Shown here: positions 6,021 to 12,485 of the stretch, piece by piece
Position numbering within the stretch: the stretch's first letter is position 1
Layout: each line of letters starts with the position of its first letter
DNA from: a virus
Length of the DNA: 24,223 nucleotides
Strand: one strand, 5' to 3'
IMG/VR virus record: IMGVR_UViG_3300033153_007336
Span: 1 to 24,223 of that record
Made by a program: the position numbers and the translations under genes
Notes under the pieces: generated by a model
Database searches by the model: none
What the model was told of the DNA's origin: nothing
What the model saw: only the letters and a program-made list of their open reading frames with translations

Positions 6021-6274
6021 TATGATTCCACATTTAATACTTCATTTAATTTTTCTATTTTATGAAAAGTAAATGACGGTCTAGCCATGTTCTCTAATAA
6101 CAAGCATTCACAAACTTCTTGAGCAGCATCTAGAATATTATCTACTACCTTTGTTGTTTCGTCCAAGTCATTACACATATCCTGTATAGCAATACGCATA
6201 TTATCAGGAGTGTAGTTCTCAGCTTCGTTAGCTAACTTCCATAACTCATTATTAATTTCCGCTAGGTCTTTCAT
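6020..6274 (-). CDS. Helical acidic phage protein of unknown function (84 aa)
   Basis: The protein is predicted to be all helix, with an N-terminal amphipathic region and a CEC pair near residue 56. It is one of several short acidic helical proteins in this operon. The start overlaps the stop of the tiny membrane-protein gene upstream (TAATG). No function is recognised. Confidence 0.7.
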   Translation of the reverse strand: MKDLAEINNELWKLANEAENYTPDNMRIAIQDMCNDLDETTKVVDNILDAAQEVCECLLLENMARPSFTFHKIEKLNEVLNVES

Positions 6275-6360
6275 TATTCATAACCCGCCATAACTAATAT
6301 TACACCTAATACGAAGAATACAATTGCGGTATATTTTATTATCTTTGCTTGTAAGCTCAT
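6274..6360 (-). CDS. Tiny membrane protein (28 aa)
   Basis: The protein is a short basic start (MSLQAKIIKY) followed by a single hydrophobic helix (residues about 11-26). A good ribosome site, AAAAAGGAAAT, precedes the ATG at 6360, and the stop overlaps the next start as TAATG. It is the promoter-proximal gene of the minus-strand run that ends at 1907. It would sit in the inner membrane; the role is unknown. Confidence 0.6.
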   Translation of the reverse strand: MSLQAKIIKYTAIVFFVLGVILVMAGYE

Positions 6361-6383
6361 TATAATTTCCTTTTTAAATTTTG

Positions 6384-6391
6384 TATAAATA
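6384..6391 (+). promoter_or_regulatory. T4-type late promoter (TATAAATA) for the tail-tube-family gene
   Basis: This is a perfect TATAAATA followed by CTATTAT, the same extended sequence as at 1307. The predicted start is near 6397, leaving a leader of about 34 bases with the purine site AAGAGAAAATA before ATG 6431. Confidence 0.8.
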
Positions 6392-6393
6392 CT

Positions 6394-6421
6394 ATTATAC
6401 ACATATACCCACCATAATCAA
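6394..6421 (-). promoter_or_regulatory. Candidate sigma70 promoter facing the minus-strand operon
   Basis: On the minus strand TTGATT (6421-6416), a 16-base spacer and a perfect TATAAT (6399-6394) face the operon beginning at 6360. The box lies within a few bases of the late promoter on the other strand, so the two could not both be occupied. The -35 box is imperfect. Confidence 0.45.
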
Positions 6422-6430
6422 GAGAAAATA

Positions 6431-7102
6431 ATGGATATTAACAATGTAATTGCTGGCGTGACAGAATACGCAAAACCAAATAGATATAAAGTGGACATTT
6501 TCCCACCCAATACTATGATCAATGGTACAACAAGTAACGATAAAGACAGTAATTATTTTGAAGGATTACTATCTTCTTTTGTTGATGACATTGGTGGTTA
6601 TGTCACAGGTTCTCAAACTGGCTATGGTGACCAACGAGCTATTAACCTAAGTTGTTCAGCTATATCATTTCCTGGTGTCTCATACGCTACAAAAGAGATG
6701 CGTACAGGTTCTGGCCCTCTTTATAAAATTCCATATGACAAAATCTTTGAACCTATTACCGCTACGTTCTATGTTGACATAGAATATAACTCTCGTAGAT
6801 TCTTTATTGATTGGATTAACTCTATAGATTTACCTACAGAGCAAAAACAATCTAATGGTAACCATTACCAATTCTATAATAATTATATTGGTGGTATGTA
6901 TATTTACCAATTAGATCAAAATCAGCTACCATCCCATCTCATATATCTAGAAGAAATGTACCCTACTGCTGTAGGAGAAATCGTATTAGGATATGAGAAC
7001 GGAGATCAGATAGCAACATTCACCGTTACATTTACATATCGTAATTGGAAAGAGAAATCTGTCAACCGTCTTGCTAGTACATTAATAGATAATTTAAGGT
7101 AG
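6431..7102 (+). CDS. Tail-tube-family structural protein (T4 gp19/gp54-like, 223 aa)
   Basis: The protein has the signature of the T4 tail-tube family: a central SFPGVSYATKEMRTGSGPLYKIPYDK region with EPITATFYVD, then FFIDWINSI, and at the end PTAVGEIVLGY followed by ATFTVTFTYRNW. These correspond to the beta-sheet core shared by gp19 (tube subunit, about 163 aa) and gp54 (tube initiator, about 320 aa). At 223 residues it lies between the two, with an Asn/Ser/Gly-rich insert at residues 30-70. It is a virion protein expressed late. Which of the two roles it has, or whether it is an extra tube-fold protein, cannot be decided here. The 3' end overlaps the convergent gene by nine bases. Confidence 0.75.
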   Translation: MDINNVIAGVTEYAKPNRYKVDIFPPNTMINGTTSNDKDSNYFEGLLSSFVDDIGGYVTGSQTGYGDQRAINLSCSAISFPGVSYATKEMRTGSGPLYKIPYDKIFEPITATFYVDIEYNSRRFFIDWINSIDLPTEQKQSNGNHYQFYNNYIGGMYIYQLDQNQLPSHLIYLEEMYPTAVGEIVLGYENGDQIATFTVTFTYRNWKEKSVNRLASTLIDNLR

Positions 7103-7258
7103 ATAGGTAAAGTCTTCATATATTCTTTCACCATCCCATAATAATGATACTTCAATACTATTATTATGGGAATCATGATCGATCTCTACACTTAAATGTT
7201 CATTCATGAGTTCAGGTAAGACATCTTTTAACATTTCTTTAAACTTTTCTCTTTCCAT
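7094..7258 (-). CDS. Small acidic protein of unknown function (54 aa)
   Basis: The start overlaps the upstream stop (TAATG at 7260-7256), and the frame runs into the end of the convergent tail-tube-family gene. The protein is acidic and helical at first (MEREKFKEMLKDVL), then beta-like (IEVSLLWDGERIY). A perfect 11-base inverted repeat lies inside the coding sequence. The function is unknown. Confidence 0.6.
   Translation of the reverse strand: MEREKFKEMLKDVLPELMNEHLSVEIDHDSHNNSIEVSLLWDGERIYEDFTYLP
7135..7170. repeat. Perfect 11-base inverted repeat
   Basis: CCCATAATAAT (7135-7145) and ATTATTATGGG (7160-7170) are exact complements with a 14-base loop. The repeat lies 33 bases after the plus-strand stop at 7102, where a 3' end for the late transcript would be expected. 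It lacks a T-run, so it is more likely an RNA-stabilising or pausing hairpin than a classic terminator. Confidence 0.6.
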
Positions 7259-7551
7259 TACATTTCTTCCTGATATACTTCACGCATTAATATGTATTCG
7301 TCTTGACCAGATTTACCGAAGTCAGAGCGTGTCCAATTATTATATTCACACTCGATATATGCAACATCATCATCTCTCACTTTTATAACAAACTCTCGTC
7401 TGCGTCTAATTTTATAATCTAATCCTACTAAGTCCCAAGCATGATCATCTTCAATTAATATGTTAGGTGTTTTACCTTTGGCAGCGTATAGAATTTTTTC
7501 ACCTTTAGCTTTTGCATCTAACAAGGTTCTTATTAAGCTATCATTTCTCAT
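7258..7551 (-). CDS. Phage protein of unknown function (97 aa)
   Basis: I do not recognise this protein. It has a basic first half (KAKGEKILYAAKGK, YKIRRRREF) and an acidic second half ending MREVYQEEM. GGAAGGGATA precedes the ATG at 7551. The stop overlaps the next start (TAATG). Confidence 0.7.
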   Translation of the reverse strand: MRNDSLIRTLLDAKAKGEKILYAAKGKTPNILIEDDHAWDLVGLDYKIRRRREFVIKVRDDDVAYIECEYNNWTRSDFGKSGQDEYILMREVYQEEM

Positions 7552-7563
7552 TTATATCCCTTC

Positions 7564-7746
7564 CTATAATTTCTCATTTAACGATTTAAGCTTTTCATGT
7601 CGCTTTATTCTTTCGTCTAAATCGTTTTTAATGATTCTTGCGAGAACATCTATTTTCTCTTCTAGGGTTTCAACACGATTAGCTAAACCCCTACTTTGTT
7701 GTTCTAATAGTTTTATTCTTTGATAGTCTTCTGTAATAGCTGGCAT
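7564..7746 (-). CDS. Coiled-coil protein (60 aa)
   Basis: Nearly the whole chain is a heptad-patterned helix (IKLLEQQSRGLANRVETLEE and onward), so it should form a dimeric or trimeric coiled coil. GAGGATATAAATT precedes the ATG. No further domain is present. The role is unknown. Confidence 0.7.
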   Translation of the reverse strand: MPAITEDYQRIKLLEQQSRGLANRVETLEEKIDVLARIIKNDLDERIKRHEKLKSLNEKL

Positions 7747-7757
7747 AATTTATATCC

Positions 7758-7952
7758 TCACGAAAATTTATCTTTATCTACTGGAGGTGATGAAAAATCT
7801 CCTTCATATAATTTTTTCCAACATTCTTCACTACACACATAAGGTTCTATGGGTAATCCCATACAACCACATTCAAATCCACCACAGCATGTAATGAACT
7901 CATATTCATCAGGAGCTTCGTTACCACATACACATGTATCCCAATAACTCAT
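7758..7952 (-). CDS. Cys-rich metal-binding protein (64 aa)
   Basis: There are nine Cys in 64 residues: CVCGNE, TCCGG, ECGCMG and CSEEC. This is enough for two metal sites. The opening CxCGNE and the CSEECW near residue 41 recall treble-clef zinc proteins of the kind found in many phages. The ribosome site is weak. The function is unknown. Confidence 0.7.
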   Translation of the reverse strand: MSYWDTCVCGNEAPDEYEFITCCGGFECGCMGLPIEPYVCSEECWKKLYEGDFSSPPVDKDKFS

Positions 7953-7954
7953 TA

Positions 7955-8428
7955 CTATTTTTCGCCATACATATCAACTACCCATTTGAACGGGCCAGCT
8001 TTACGAGCAGATATATAACCTTCTACATACGCTAGTTGATTTTTAGAGTCTCGTAATTGTCGTTGAGCATTATTTAATTGAGATAGAGCTGATACAATAG
8101 GATGATCAACATTTGATTTTGCTAATAGACCTTCATCAAGTTCTTTAGAAGAATCAGTAATCATCTTGACATGTTCTTTCATTTCTTTTAAGAATTCTTC
8201 CGCATTACTAACTTCTTTAACACGCTGTCTTAATGTTCCAAGCTCACTAACATGTGTAAATACAGAAGAAACACTACTAATTACAGTAAACAATGCAACA
8301 ATAAAACTAATGATTCCTGTTGACAATGCCCATCCTTCACTTAATTGAATACCACCAAATGCTAGTGCAAAGAAATAAACCACGGACACCACAGCATATA
8401 CAGGTATAAGACTAAATATTTTTTTCAT
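7955..8428 (-). CDS. Two-pass membrane protein with coiled-coil tail (157 aa)
   Basis: Residues about 7-28 and 35-56 are membrane helices. From residue 62 to 145 the chain is a charged amphipathic coiled coil, and it ends in a basic patch (SARKAGPFKW). Both ends are probably cytoplasmic. AGAGGAATGT precedes the ATG. It begins a separate transcriptional stretch after a 58-base gap. A role in membrane attachment or superinfection control is possible; none is recognised. Confidence 0.75.
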   Translation of the reverse strand: MKKIFSLIPVYAVVSVVYFFALAFGGIQLSEGWALSTGIISFIVALFTVISSVSSVFTHVSELGTLRQRVKEVSNAEEFLKEMKEHVKMITDSSKELDEGLLAKSNVDHPIVSALSQLNNAQRQLRDSKNQLAYVEGYISARKAGPFKWVVDMYGEK

Positions 8429-8486
8429 TTTACATTCCTCTATTTTAATTTAATTAATAATTTTCTATCTACAACATTGTACTTTA

Positions 8487-8711
8487 TCAAATACCATACT
8501 TAGTGGCTGTTTCTATAATGATAGGTATTTTAATATCACCCTTAATAATTAAAATATTTTCTCCCCAATAGTTTGTATCTTCATTATCAGGAACTTCATC
8601 TAAAAATTCACATGAACCAAATTCTTCATTGTTTATTGCTTCTAACAATTGACTTCTACTATATGGTGTAACCGTAGTATCACCATCTGAATTAGAAATT
8701 ACATAATACAT
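8487..8711 (-). CDS. Acidic phage protein of unknown function (74 aa)
   Basis: I do not recognise the fold. It is acidic, with a short hydrophobic end (IPIIIETATKYGI). I chose the ATG at 8711 because AGGATTGAG precedes it; an in-frame ATG at 8729 would overlap the upstream gene. The gap to the next gene at 8428 may hold a weak promoter, but no convincing -10 box was found. Confidence 0.65.
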   Translation of the reverse strand: MYYVISNSDGDTTVTPYSRSQLLEAINNEEFGSCEFLDEVPDNEDTNYWGENILIIKGDIKIPIIIETATKYGI

Positions 8712-8713
8712 AC

Positions 8714-8902
8714 TCAATCCTTTTTCCATCTAGGTACACGTTTAATAATTCCTGATCTGTCGAGTACTTTATAAGCACCTTCTACTAAGAGAGCATTCAA
8801 TATATCTTTCTTAGGATCAGTACGACTTTCAATCTCAGCTAACATTTGCCAATACACAGATATAAAATTCTCTACTTCATTTTCAGGTATTTCATATTTC
8901 AT
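8714..8902 (-). CDS. Small phage protein of unknown function (62 aa)
   Basis: The protein is helical, with an acidic start (MKYEIPENEVENF) and a basic end (IIKRVPRWKKD). I chose the ATG at 8902, preceded by GAGAGAG, over a TTG at 8935 that lies inside the tRNA-like element. This leaves the tRNA-like element entirely outside coding sequence. Confidence 0.65.
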   Translation of the reverse strand: MKYEIPENEVENFISVYWQMLAEIESRTDPKKDILNALLVEGAYKVLDRSGIIKRVPRWKKD

Positions 8903-8922
8903 AATAAACTCTCTCATAAAAT

Positions 8923-8994
8923 TGGAGTCTCGCAATGGGAATCGAACCCAAAACCTCCATCACCCATTCTAGAATTTATAGGGATGTACGAGAC
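8923..8994 (-). ncRNA. tRNA-like element with CCA end, no normal D-arm
   Basis: On the minus strand an eight-pair acceptor-like stem GTCTCGTA / TGCGAGAC (one T-G pair) is followed by T and an encoded CCA. It also holds a T-arm, TGGG-TTCGATT-CCCA. Between the stems lies one long arm, CATC-CCTAT / ATGGG-T-GATG, with a ten-base loop AAATTCTAGA. No D-arm can be drawn. The total is 72 bases, close to a normal tRNA, so it is not a simple deletion. It begins six bases after one gene and ends twenty bases before the next, so it must be cut from a longer mRNA. It may be a decayed tRNA (the loop holds TCT, as in the Arg tRNAs common in T4-like phages, and CTA) or a tRNA mimic. Confidence 0.5.
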
Positions 8995-9000
8995 ATTAAT

Positions 9001-9348
9001 TTATTCATCTAACTCTTTTTCAATCATAATATCTATTTTACGTAACTCTCTAGCGCATTTTAATTCAATTGCATTACGCATAGCTTTTAATGCAAGTAAT
9101 TCTGTACTGTATAACTTTATACCTTCTTGAGATGTTGTTCTATCATCACCACTAGTATTATGTCCAAGAGAACTTGAACAAGCTTTAGTAACACGAAATG
9201 AATATTCATTCATCACGAAACCTTTAGATAATTCATTAGCAAAAGGTTCTGGAATTTCAACATCAAGTTCAACTTTATTAGTAAAATGTAAAGCACACAT
9301 TACTTTTAAATCTTCTACCATTGCTTGTTCTTTTTTATTCATAGCCAT
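9001..9348 (-). CDS. Phage protein of unknown function (115 aa)
   Basis: I do not recognise this protein. It has a basic helical start (MNKKEQAMVEDLK), a central Ser/Gly-rich loop (SSSLGHNTSGDDRTTSQ) and a long helical C-terminus. The weak site GAGTAAATTAAA precedes the ATG; an in-frame ATG two codons later is equally possible. It lies directly upstream of the tRNA-like element. Confidence 0.7.
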   Translation of the reverse strand: MAMNKKEQAMVEDLKVMCALHFTNKVELDVEIPEPFANELSKGFVMNEYSFRVTKACSSSLGHNTSGDDRTTSQEGIKLYSTELLALKAMRNAIELKCARELRKIDIMIEKELDE

Positions 9349-9354
9349 TTTAAT

Positions 9355-9600
9355 TTACTCAAATGTTATTTTATTTACAGCTTCTATTAATGGAGCGATA
9401 GTAAATCCACCTAGCTTTCTACTATTTGCAATTACTTTCGCTTCTTCCACAACTTTTTCATATTGTTCCATTTCTTTTAATATATCAGGAATTAAATCAA
9501 GCATACATGCTGTGAAAACATTATGTTCAAATTCATTACGTGCTTCATCACGTCTTTCTTCTAGGTGGTTAAATTCTTTTATAAATCTTTCAGCAGACAT
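9355..9600 (-). CDS. Helical phage protein of unknown function (81 aa)
   Basis: The protein is almost all helix and acidic (FIKEFNHLEERRDEARNEFE, then EQYEKVVEEAKVI), with likely coiled-coil character. Six bases separate it from the next gene. No motif is recognised. Confidence 0.7.
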   Translation of the reverse strand: MSAERFIKEFNHLEERRDEARNEFEHNVFTACMLDLIPDILKEMEQYEKVVEEAKVIANSRKLGGFTIAPLIEAVNKITFE

Positions 9601-9609
9601 TATTTTTTC

Positions 9610-9855
9610 CTAATCGAGTAAACAAGGATCACTTGCTACAGCATCAATTAAATTCGCTAATTCAAAAGCCGCTTGTTCATAGTTATCACCAAAATCGTTT
9701 TTGTGATTATCCAAATGGATACTTCCTTTTGAAATTCCATGCATAAGAATATGAATACTTGCTACACCATTTGAATCTCGTTTACGTGTAACAGTAAATA
9801 CACCATCATCAGATGATTTACTAATTTCGCGTGTTGTAAAATCTTTATCAATCAT
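9610..9855 (-). CDS. Small phage protein of unknown function (81 aa)
   Basis: The pattern suggests a small alpha/beta fold: alternating strands (GVFTVTRKRD, ASIHILMHG) then a helix (YEQAAFELANLIDAV). It has no known motif. Its start overlaps the upstream stop by four bases. Confidence 0.7.
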   Translation of the reverse strand: MIDKDFTTREISKSSDDGVFTVTRKRDSNGVASIHILMHGISKGSIHLDNHKNDFGDNYEQAAFELANLIDAVASDPCLLD

Positions 9856-10058
9856 AATGGTATAACCTCATCACATAATCGTTTAGCATTATCTACAAGT
9901 ATTTCTTTAACTAGACCTTCGTTCCAAGCTTCACTATCACCACTAAACATAACTTCATCCATAGCAACTTGCATAGCTTGTTCTTCGTCTTCATTGTCTT
10001 CAACTTCAATCAAGAAACTTTTAGTTGTTCTAGTTGTTATTTCGTACCATTTACTCAT
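9852..10058 (-). CDS. Small acidic phage protein of unknown function (68 aa)
   Basis: The opening strand KWYEITTRTTKSFLIEVED is followed by an acidic helix (DEEQAMQVAMDEVMF). Short proteins with this W-Y-E-I pattern occur in other phages without known function. It overlaps its neighbour downstream and starts three bases after the gene upstream. Confidence 0.7.
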   Translation of the reverse strand: MSKWYEITTRTTKSFLIEVEDNEDEEQAMQVAMDEVMFSGDSEAWNEGLVKEILVDNAKRLCDEVIPL

Positions 10059-10061
10059 AAA

Positions 10062-10223
10062 CTATTCTCCAATTAAACGTTCAATGTCTTCGCCCTGACG
10101 AGCAATCCGGCGCGACATGTAAGTAATATAATTTATATCATTACCTTCTATTTCTGCTAATAGATAAGTTAAAGCTAATTTCATATCACGTTTAATTATT
10201 TCAATTTTCTGATTATTACTCAT
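10062..10223 (-). CDS. Very small helical protein of unknown function (53 aa)
   Basis: This frame exactly fills the gap between its neighbours, with four and three bases on either side. The protein is helical and amphipathic (KIEIIKRDMKLALTYLLAEIE, split by a loop from SRRIARQGEDIERLIGE). It is likely a small dimer-forming or regulatory protein, but nothing specific is recognised. Confidence 0.6.
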   Translation of the reverse strand: MSNNQKIEIIKRDMKLALTYLLAEIEGNDINYITYMSRRIARQGEDIERLIGE

Positions 10224-10227
10224 TGTA

Positions 10228-10518
10228 TTATTCCTTGTAAAGAGCTAATGAATAACCGTTGTAAGGTTCAGTATGGTAACCTTTAGGAACAGAATACAAT
10301 TTTCGTTCTTTATATTCACCACCCATTCCCAAACTTTTTAATTCTTCGAACAATCCATAACCATCATTCATAGTCCAATCAAAAGGGCCAGCTTCCCAAA
10401 CTACAGAAACTCCATCTTCATTCTCTACAACAAATGGTTTCTCATCAGAATATTCACCAATGTTTTTTTCTAAACTTGCTACGATTTTCTCAGCAGCTTT
10501 GTATAAACGACTAGCCAT
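10228..10518 (-). CDS. Phage protein of unknown function (96 aa)
   Basis: The protein has a helical start, then an aromatic middle (WEAGPFDWTMNDGYGLFEEL), then a Tyr-rich end (HTEPYNGYSLALY). TTGAGAGAGGATAAAG precedes the ATG, the same leader type as in the early promoter cassettes but without a nearby promoter. It probably shares the transcript starting near 10986. Confidence 0.7.
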   Translation of the reverse strand: MASRLYKAAEKIVASLEKNIGEYSDEKPFVVENEDGVSVVWEAGPFDWTMNDGYGLFEELKSLGMGGEYKERKLYSVPKGYHTEPYNGYSLALYKE

Positions 10519-10538
10519 AATCTTTATCCTCTCTCAAA

Positions 10539-10964
10539 TTAAGATTTAATTAATGGTGGAAGCAAGTTCTTCATAGGGTTAGATTTACGTAACCGATATA
10601 AATTACCATGCGCGTCTCTTAAAGTTTTATTCTCTTCAATAACTCCTGATACTCCATTATGAAGTAACACTAAAGAACCAACACCAAATTTATTATCAAT
10701 CCAATATTTGTCGAAATCAGGATAGTTACGAATTGGAGTAACTTCGGTATATGAATTTTTTACTTCTAATTTCCAACCAGCTTTTTTAGCAGCGTCCATG
10801 TAAACGCCAGCATCACAATCTTCTTCAAGATAAGATCGAGTTGGAGACATATAACTATATCTCGAAATCTGATCAGCGATACCTAATTCCTTGACATCCT
10901 TATTAGATACGGATAACCAACCATGACCAGGATCATTTAAAAATGTAACTTTCTTAACTTTCAT
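10539..10964 (-). CDS. Conserved phage/plasmid protein of unknown function (141 aa)
   Basis: The region TFLNDPGHGWLSVSNKDV near the start, then YSYMSPTRSYLEEDCDA, matches a family I recall from phages and plasmids; its function is unknown. The C-terminal part (VGSLVLLHNG, ENKTLRDAHGNLYRLRK) looks like a small beta barrel. It has its own early promoter at 10993-11021 and a strong leader (GAGAGAGGAC). This is the first gene of an early unit. Confidence 0.75.
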   Translation of the reverse strand: MKVKKVTFLNDPGHGWLSVSNKDVKELGIADQISRYSYMSPTRSYLEEDCDAGVYMDAAKKAGWKLEVKNSYTEVTPIRNYPDFDKYWIDNKFGVGSLVLLHNGVSGVIEENKTLRDAHGNLYRLRKSNPMKNLLPPLIKS

Positions 10965-10992
10965 AATTTAGTCCTCTCTCAAATCAGGTTCT

Positions 10993-11021
10993 ATTATCGT
11001 TTATTTTCTAAACCGTGTCAA
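10993..11021 (-). promoter_or_regulatory. Early sigma70 promoter cassette
   Basis: On the minus strand TTGACA (11021-11016), 17 bases, then GATAAT (10998-10993). The spacer holds the dyad GTTTA-GAAAA-TAAAC, whose right arm touches the -10 box. The stop codon of the gene at 11018 is the TGA inside TTGACA. The leader after it carries the conserved CTGATTTGAGAGAGGA. Confidence 0.8.
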
Positions 11022-11233
11022 GACTTTTCTGGAAATACTCCACCATATTCAGAGATAATTAATTCCCTCACTCGTTCTCTGTCTATTGAATCCGCTTCAA
11101 ACGAACTAGCTAACTCATTGTAATATTTTTCACATGCTGATTCAATCGTTTCATATGTAACACCTAATGGATATATACCATCATTACCATAAAAACTATT
11201 TACATAATAAACAAAATTCTTTGGAACACTCAT
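11018..11233 (-). CDS. Small phage protein of unknown function (71 aa)
   Basis: The protein has an aromatic N-terminus (NFVYYVNSFYGNDGIYPLG) and an acidic helical C-terminus. GGAGAGGAAATT precedes the ATG. Its stop codon TGA forms part of the next -35 box (TTGACA). No function is recognised. Confidence 0.7.
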   Translation of the reverse strand: MSVPKNFVYYVNSFYGNDGIYPLGVTYETIESACEKYYNELASSFEADSIDRERVRELIISEYGGVFPEKS

Positions 11234-11247
11234 AATTTCCTCTCCTG

Positions 11248-11424
11248 TTAATCAGTTTCTTTTAATTTAATAAGATACTCAGTTTCGTTGTAATTTTCGC
11301 GGTATGTGACTTTCTTAATAATACCCTTTTTAACACCATCAGATGTTTGCACATTAATCTCAGCACCCACATAGTTCTCAGGATAATCTTCTGGCGCCCC
11401 TCTGTTCCTAGATGACTTAATCAT
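11248..11424 (-). CDS. Small protein, possible SH3-like fold (58 aa)
   Basis: The second half (VGAEINVQTSDGVKKGIIKKVTYRENY, seen in two parts, and EYLIKL) has the strand pattern of a small SH3-like barrel. I chose the ATG at 11424, preceded by GAGGGAGTATAAA, over a GTG at 11454 that would overlap the upstream gene. The stop of the gene before lies two bases upstream. Confidence 0.6.
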   Translation of the reverse strand: MIKSSRNRGAPEDYPENYVGAEINVQTSDGVKKGIIKKVTYRENYNETEYLIKLKETD

Positions 11425-11425
11425 T

Positions 11426-11647
11426 TTATACTCCCTCAACCAATTTAGAGACACCTTTCCAAGACTTGTAGTGACCTTCTACTTCTTCTAAGGTCTCAAA
11501 GTATTTCGGAATATTCATCCTCCAAGCTCGTGTAGCAGCGTTAGAAGTCCACATTTCCCACCCATCTTCTTTTCTCAACAAAGTCATTTCATGACCACGA
11601 TTAGTAAGAGTGAATGTATTTTCATCAACCATCATTATTGCGTTCAT
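11426..11647 (-). CDS. Small phage protein of unknown function (73 aa)
   Basis: I do not recognise this protein. It has four Trp and a beta-like start (TFTLTNRGHEMTLLRKEDGW) followed by a helical C-terminus. AGGAGAGATTGAG precedes the ATG at 11647. Confidence 0.7.
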   Translation of the reverse strand: MNAIMMVDENTFTLTNRGHEMTLLRKEDGWEMWTSNAATRAWRMNIPKYFETLEEVEGHYKSWKGVSKLVEGV

Positions 11648-11658
11648 CTCAATCTCTC

Positions 11659-11889
11659 CTAATAAACTTTAACTTTAGTAATTTTGACAATCTCACCACT
11701 ATAATCTTTCAAAGGAAATTCTACATAACCATTTTTCTTGAGGAGACGGGAAGTTTCAACCCTAGTGGACTCAGAAAAATCAACATCATCATCATAAGTA
11801 CGGAATAAATAACTAACAGCCTTTTCGGTATTACTAAAAATAGTATTATAATCACCTGTTTCTAAACAAACCAGAGTGTAAACATTCAT
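11659..11889 (-). CDS. Small phage protein of unknown function (76 aa)
   Basis: The protein shows a beta-alpha-beta pattern: a starting strand (MNVYTLVCLETGDY), a helix with VSYLFRTYDDD, and a C-terminal strand pair (EIVKITKVKVY). It is the first gene after the promoter at 11916-11944 and carries the conserved GAATTGAGGAGAGA leader. The role is unknown. Confidence 0.7.
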   Translation of the reverse strand: MNVYTLVCLETGDYNTIFSNTEKAVSYLFRTYDDDVDFSESTRVETSRLLKKNGYVEFPLKDYSGEIVKITKVKVY

Positions 11890-11915
11890 CTCAATCTCTC
11901 CTCAATTCAGACTCT

Positions 11916-11944
11916 ATTATCATGCATATTTGATGTGATGTAAA
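11916..11944 (-). promoter_or_regulatory. Early sigma70 promoter cassette
   Basis: On the minus strand TTTACA (11944-11939), 17 bases, then GATAAT (11921-11916). The leader has the conserved AGTCTGAATTGAGGAGAG. Unlike the sister cassettes, the -35 box is TTTACA and is not the end of the upstream gene. Confidence 0.7.
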
Positions 11945-11972
11945 GTTAATTAATTTTATAGGGGTATAAAAT

Positions 11973-12485
11973 TTACTTATTTTCTTCTTCAAGTAATCCT
12001 CTCACCTTTGAGATTTCTTCTTCTGTGTGAGCTACGCCACCAGCATTAAGGTCAATGTACCATTGTAAGACCTCAGAACGTGTTTTAAGGTCATTTATAT
12101 GTACAACGAAGTCAGCATCAGTGGATCTCAAATTACCCTCAAAATCCTTGTAAAGCGTTCCAAACGCGGGTATTTCATTATTCATGAATCTCAATACAGC
12201 ATTTAACCGTTGTTTTCCATCGACCAATACAAAATCACCTGTAAAACTTCCCATCCAATTAGGATGATTGAAATACAAATCTTTTCCACTATCCCCACCA
12301 CTTAGTCGAAATTCAACATATCTTATTTGTTGTTCCTCAGTCCAAACATGAGCACGTTGAAAATCAGGATCAAGTTCCAATCCTATTTCATATTGTGATT
12401 CCAACCATTCAGGAATATATTTCCAAGATTGGTTTACCGCGTAGGATGCGGTTCTTGTAAATTTTGGCATATCTTTAAAATGCAT
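11973..12485 (-). CDS. Stand-alone DUF262 (GmrS-type) domain protein (170 aa)
   Basis: Residues 39-44 (DPDFQR, followed by AHVW) and 87-95 (LVDGKQRLN) are the two marks of DUF262, a ParB-like domain found in the GmrSD type IV restriction enzyme and in many phages. Here it stands alone: there is no DUF1524 HNH nuclease half. The usual DGQQR is DGKQR. The C-terminus has the LNAGGVAHTEEEI segment seen in family members. A nucleotide-dependent DNA-related role is inferred, not shown. The start overlaps the upstream stop as TAATG, so it is coupled to the gene at 12485. Confidence 0.75.
   Translation of the reverse strand: MHFKDMPKFTRTASYAVNQSWKYIPEWLESQYEIGLELDPDFQRAHVWTEEQQIRYVEFRLSGGDSGKDLYFNHPNWMGSFTGDFVLVDGKQRLNAVLRFMNNEIPAFGTLYKDFEGNLRSTDADFVVHINDLKTRSEVLQWYIDLNAGGVAHTEEEISKVRGLLEEENK

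Noticed and set aside
8429-8486. A possible promoter TTGATA...TAGAAA before the membrane-protein gene
   Set aside because: The -10 match is poor; the gap could equally be plain leader.
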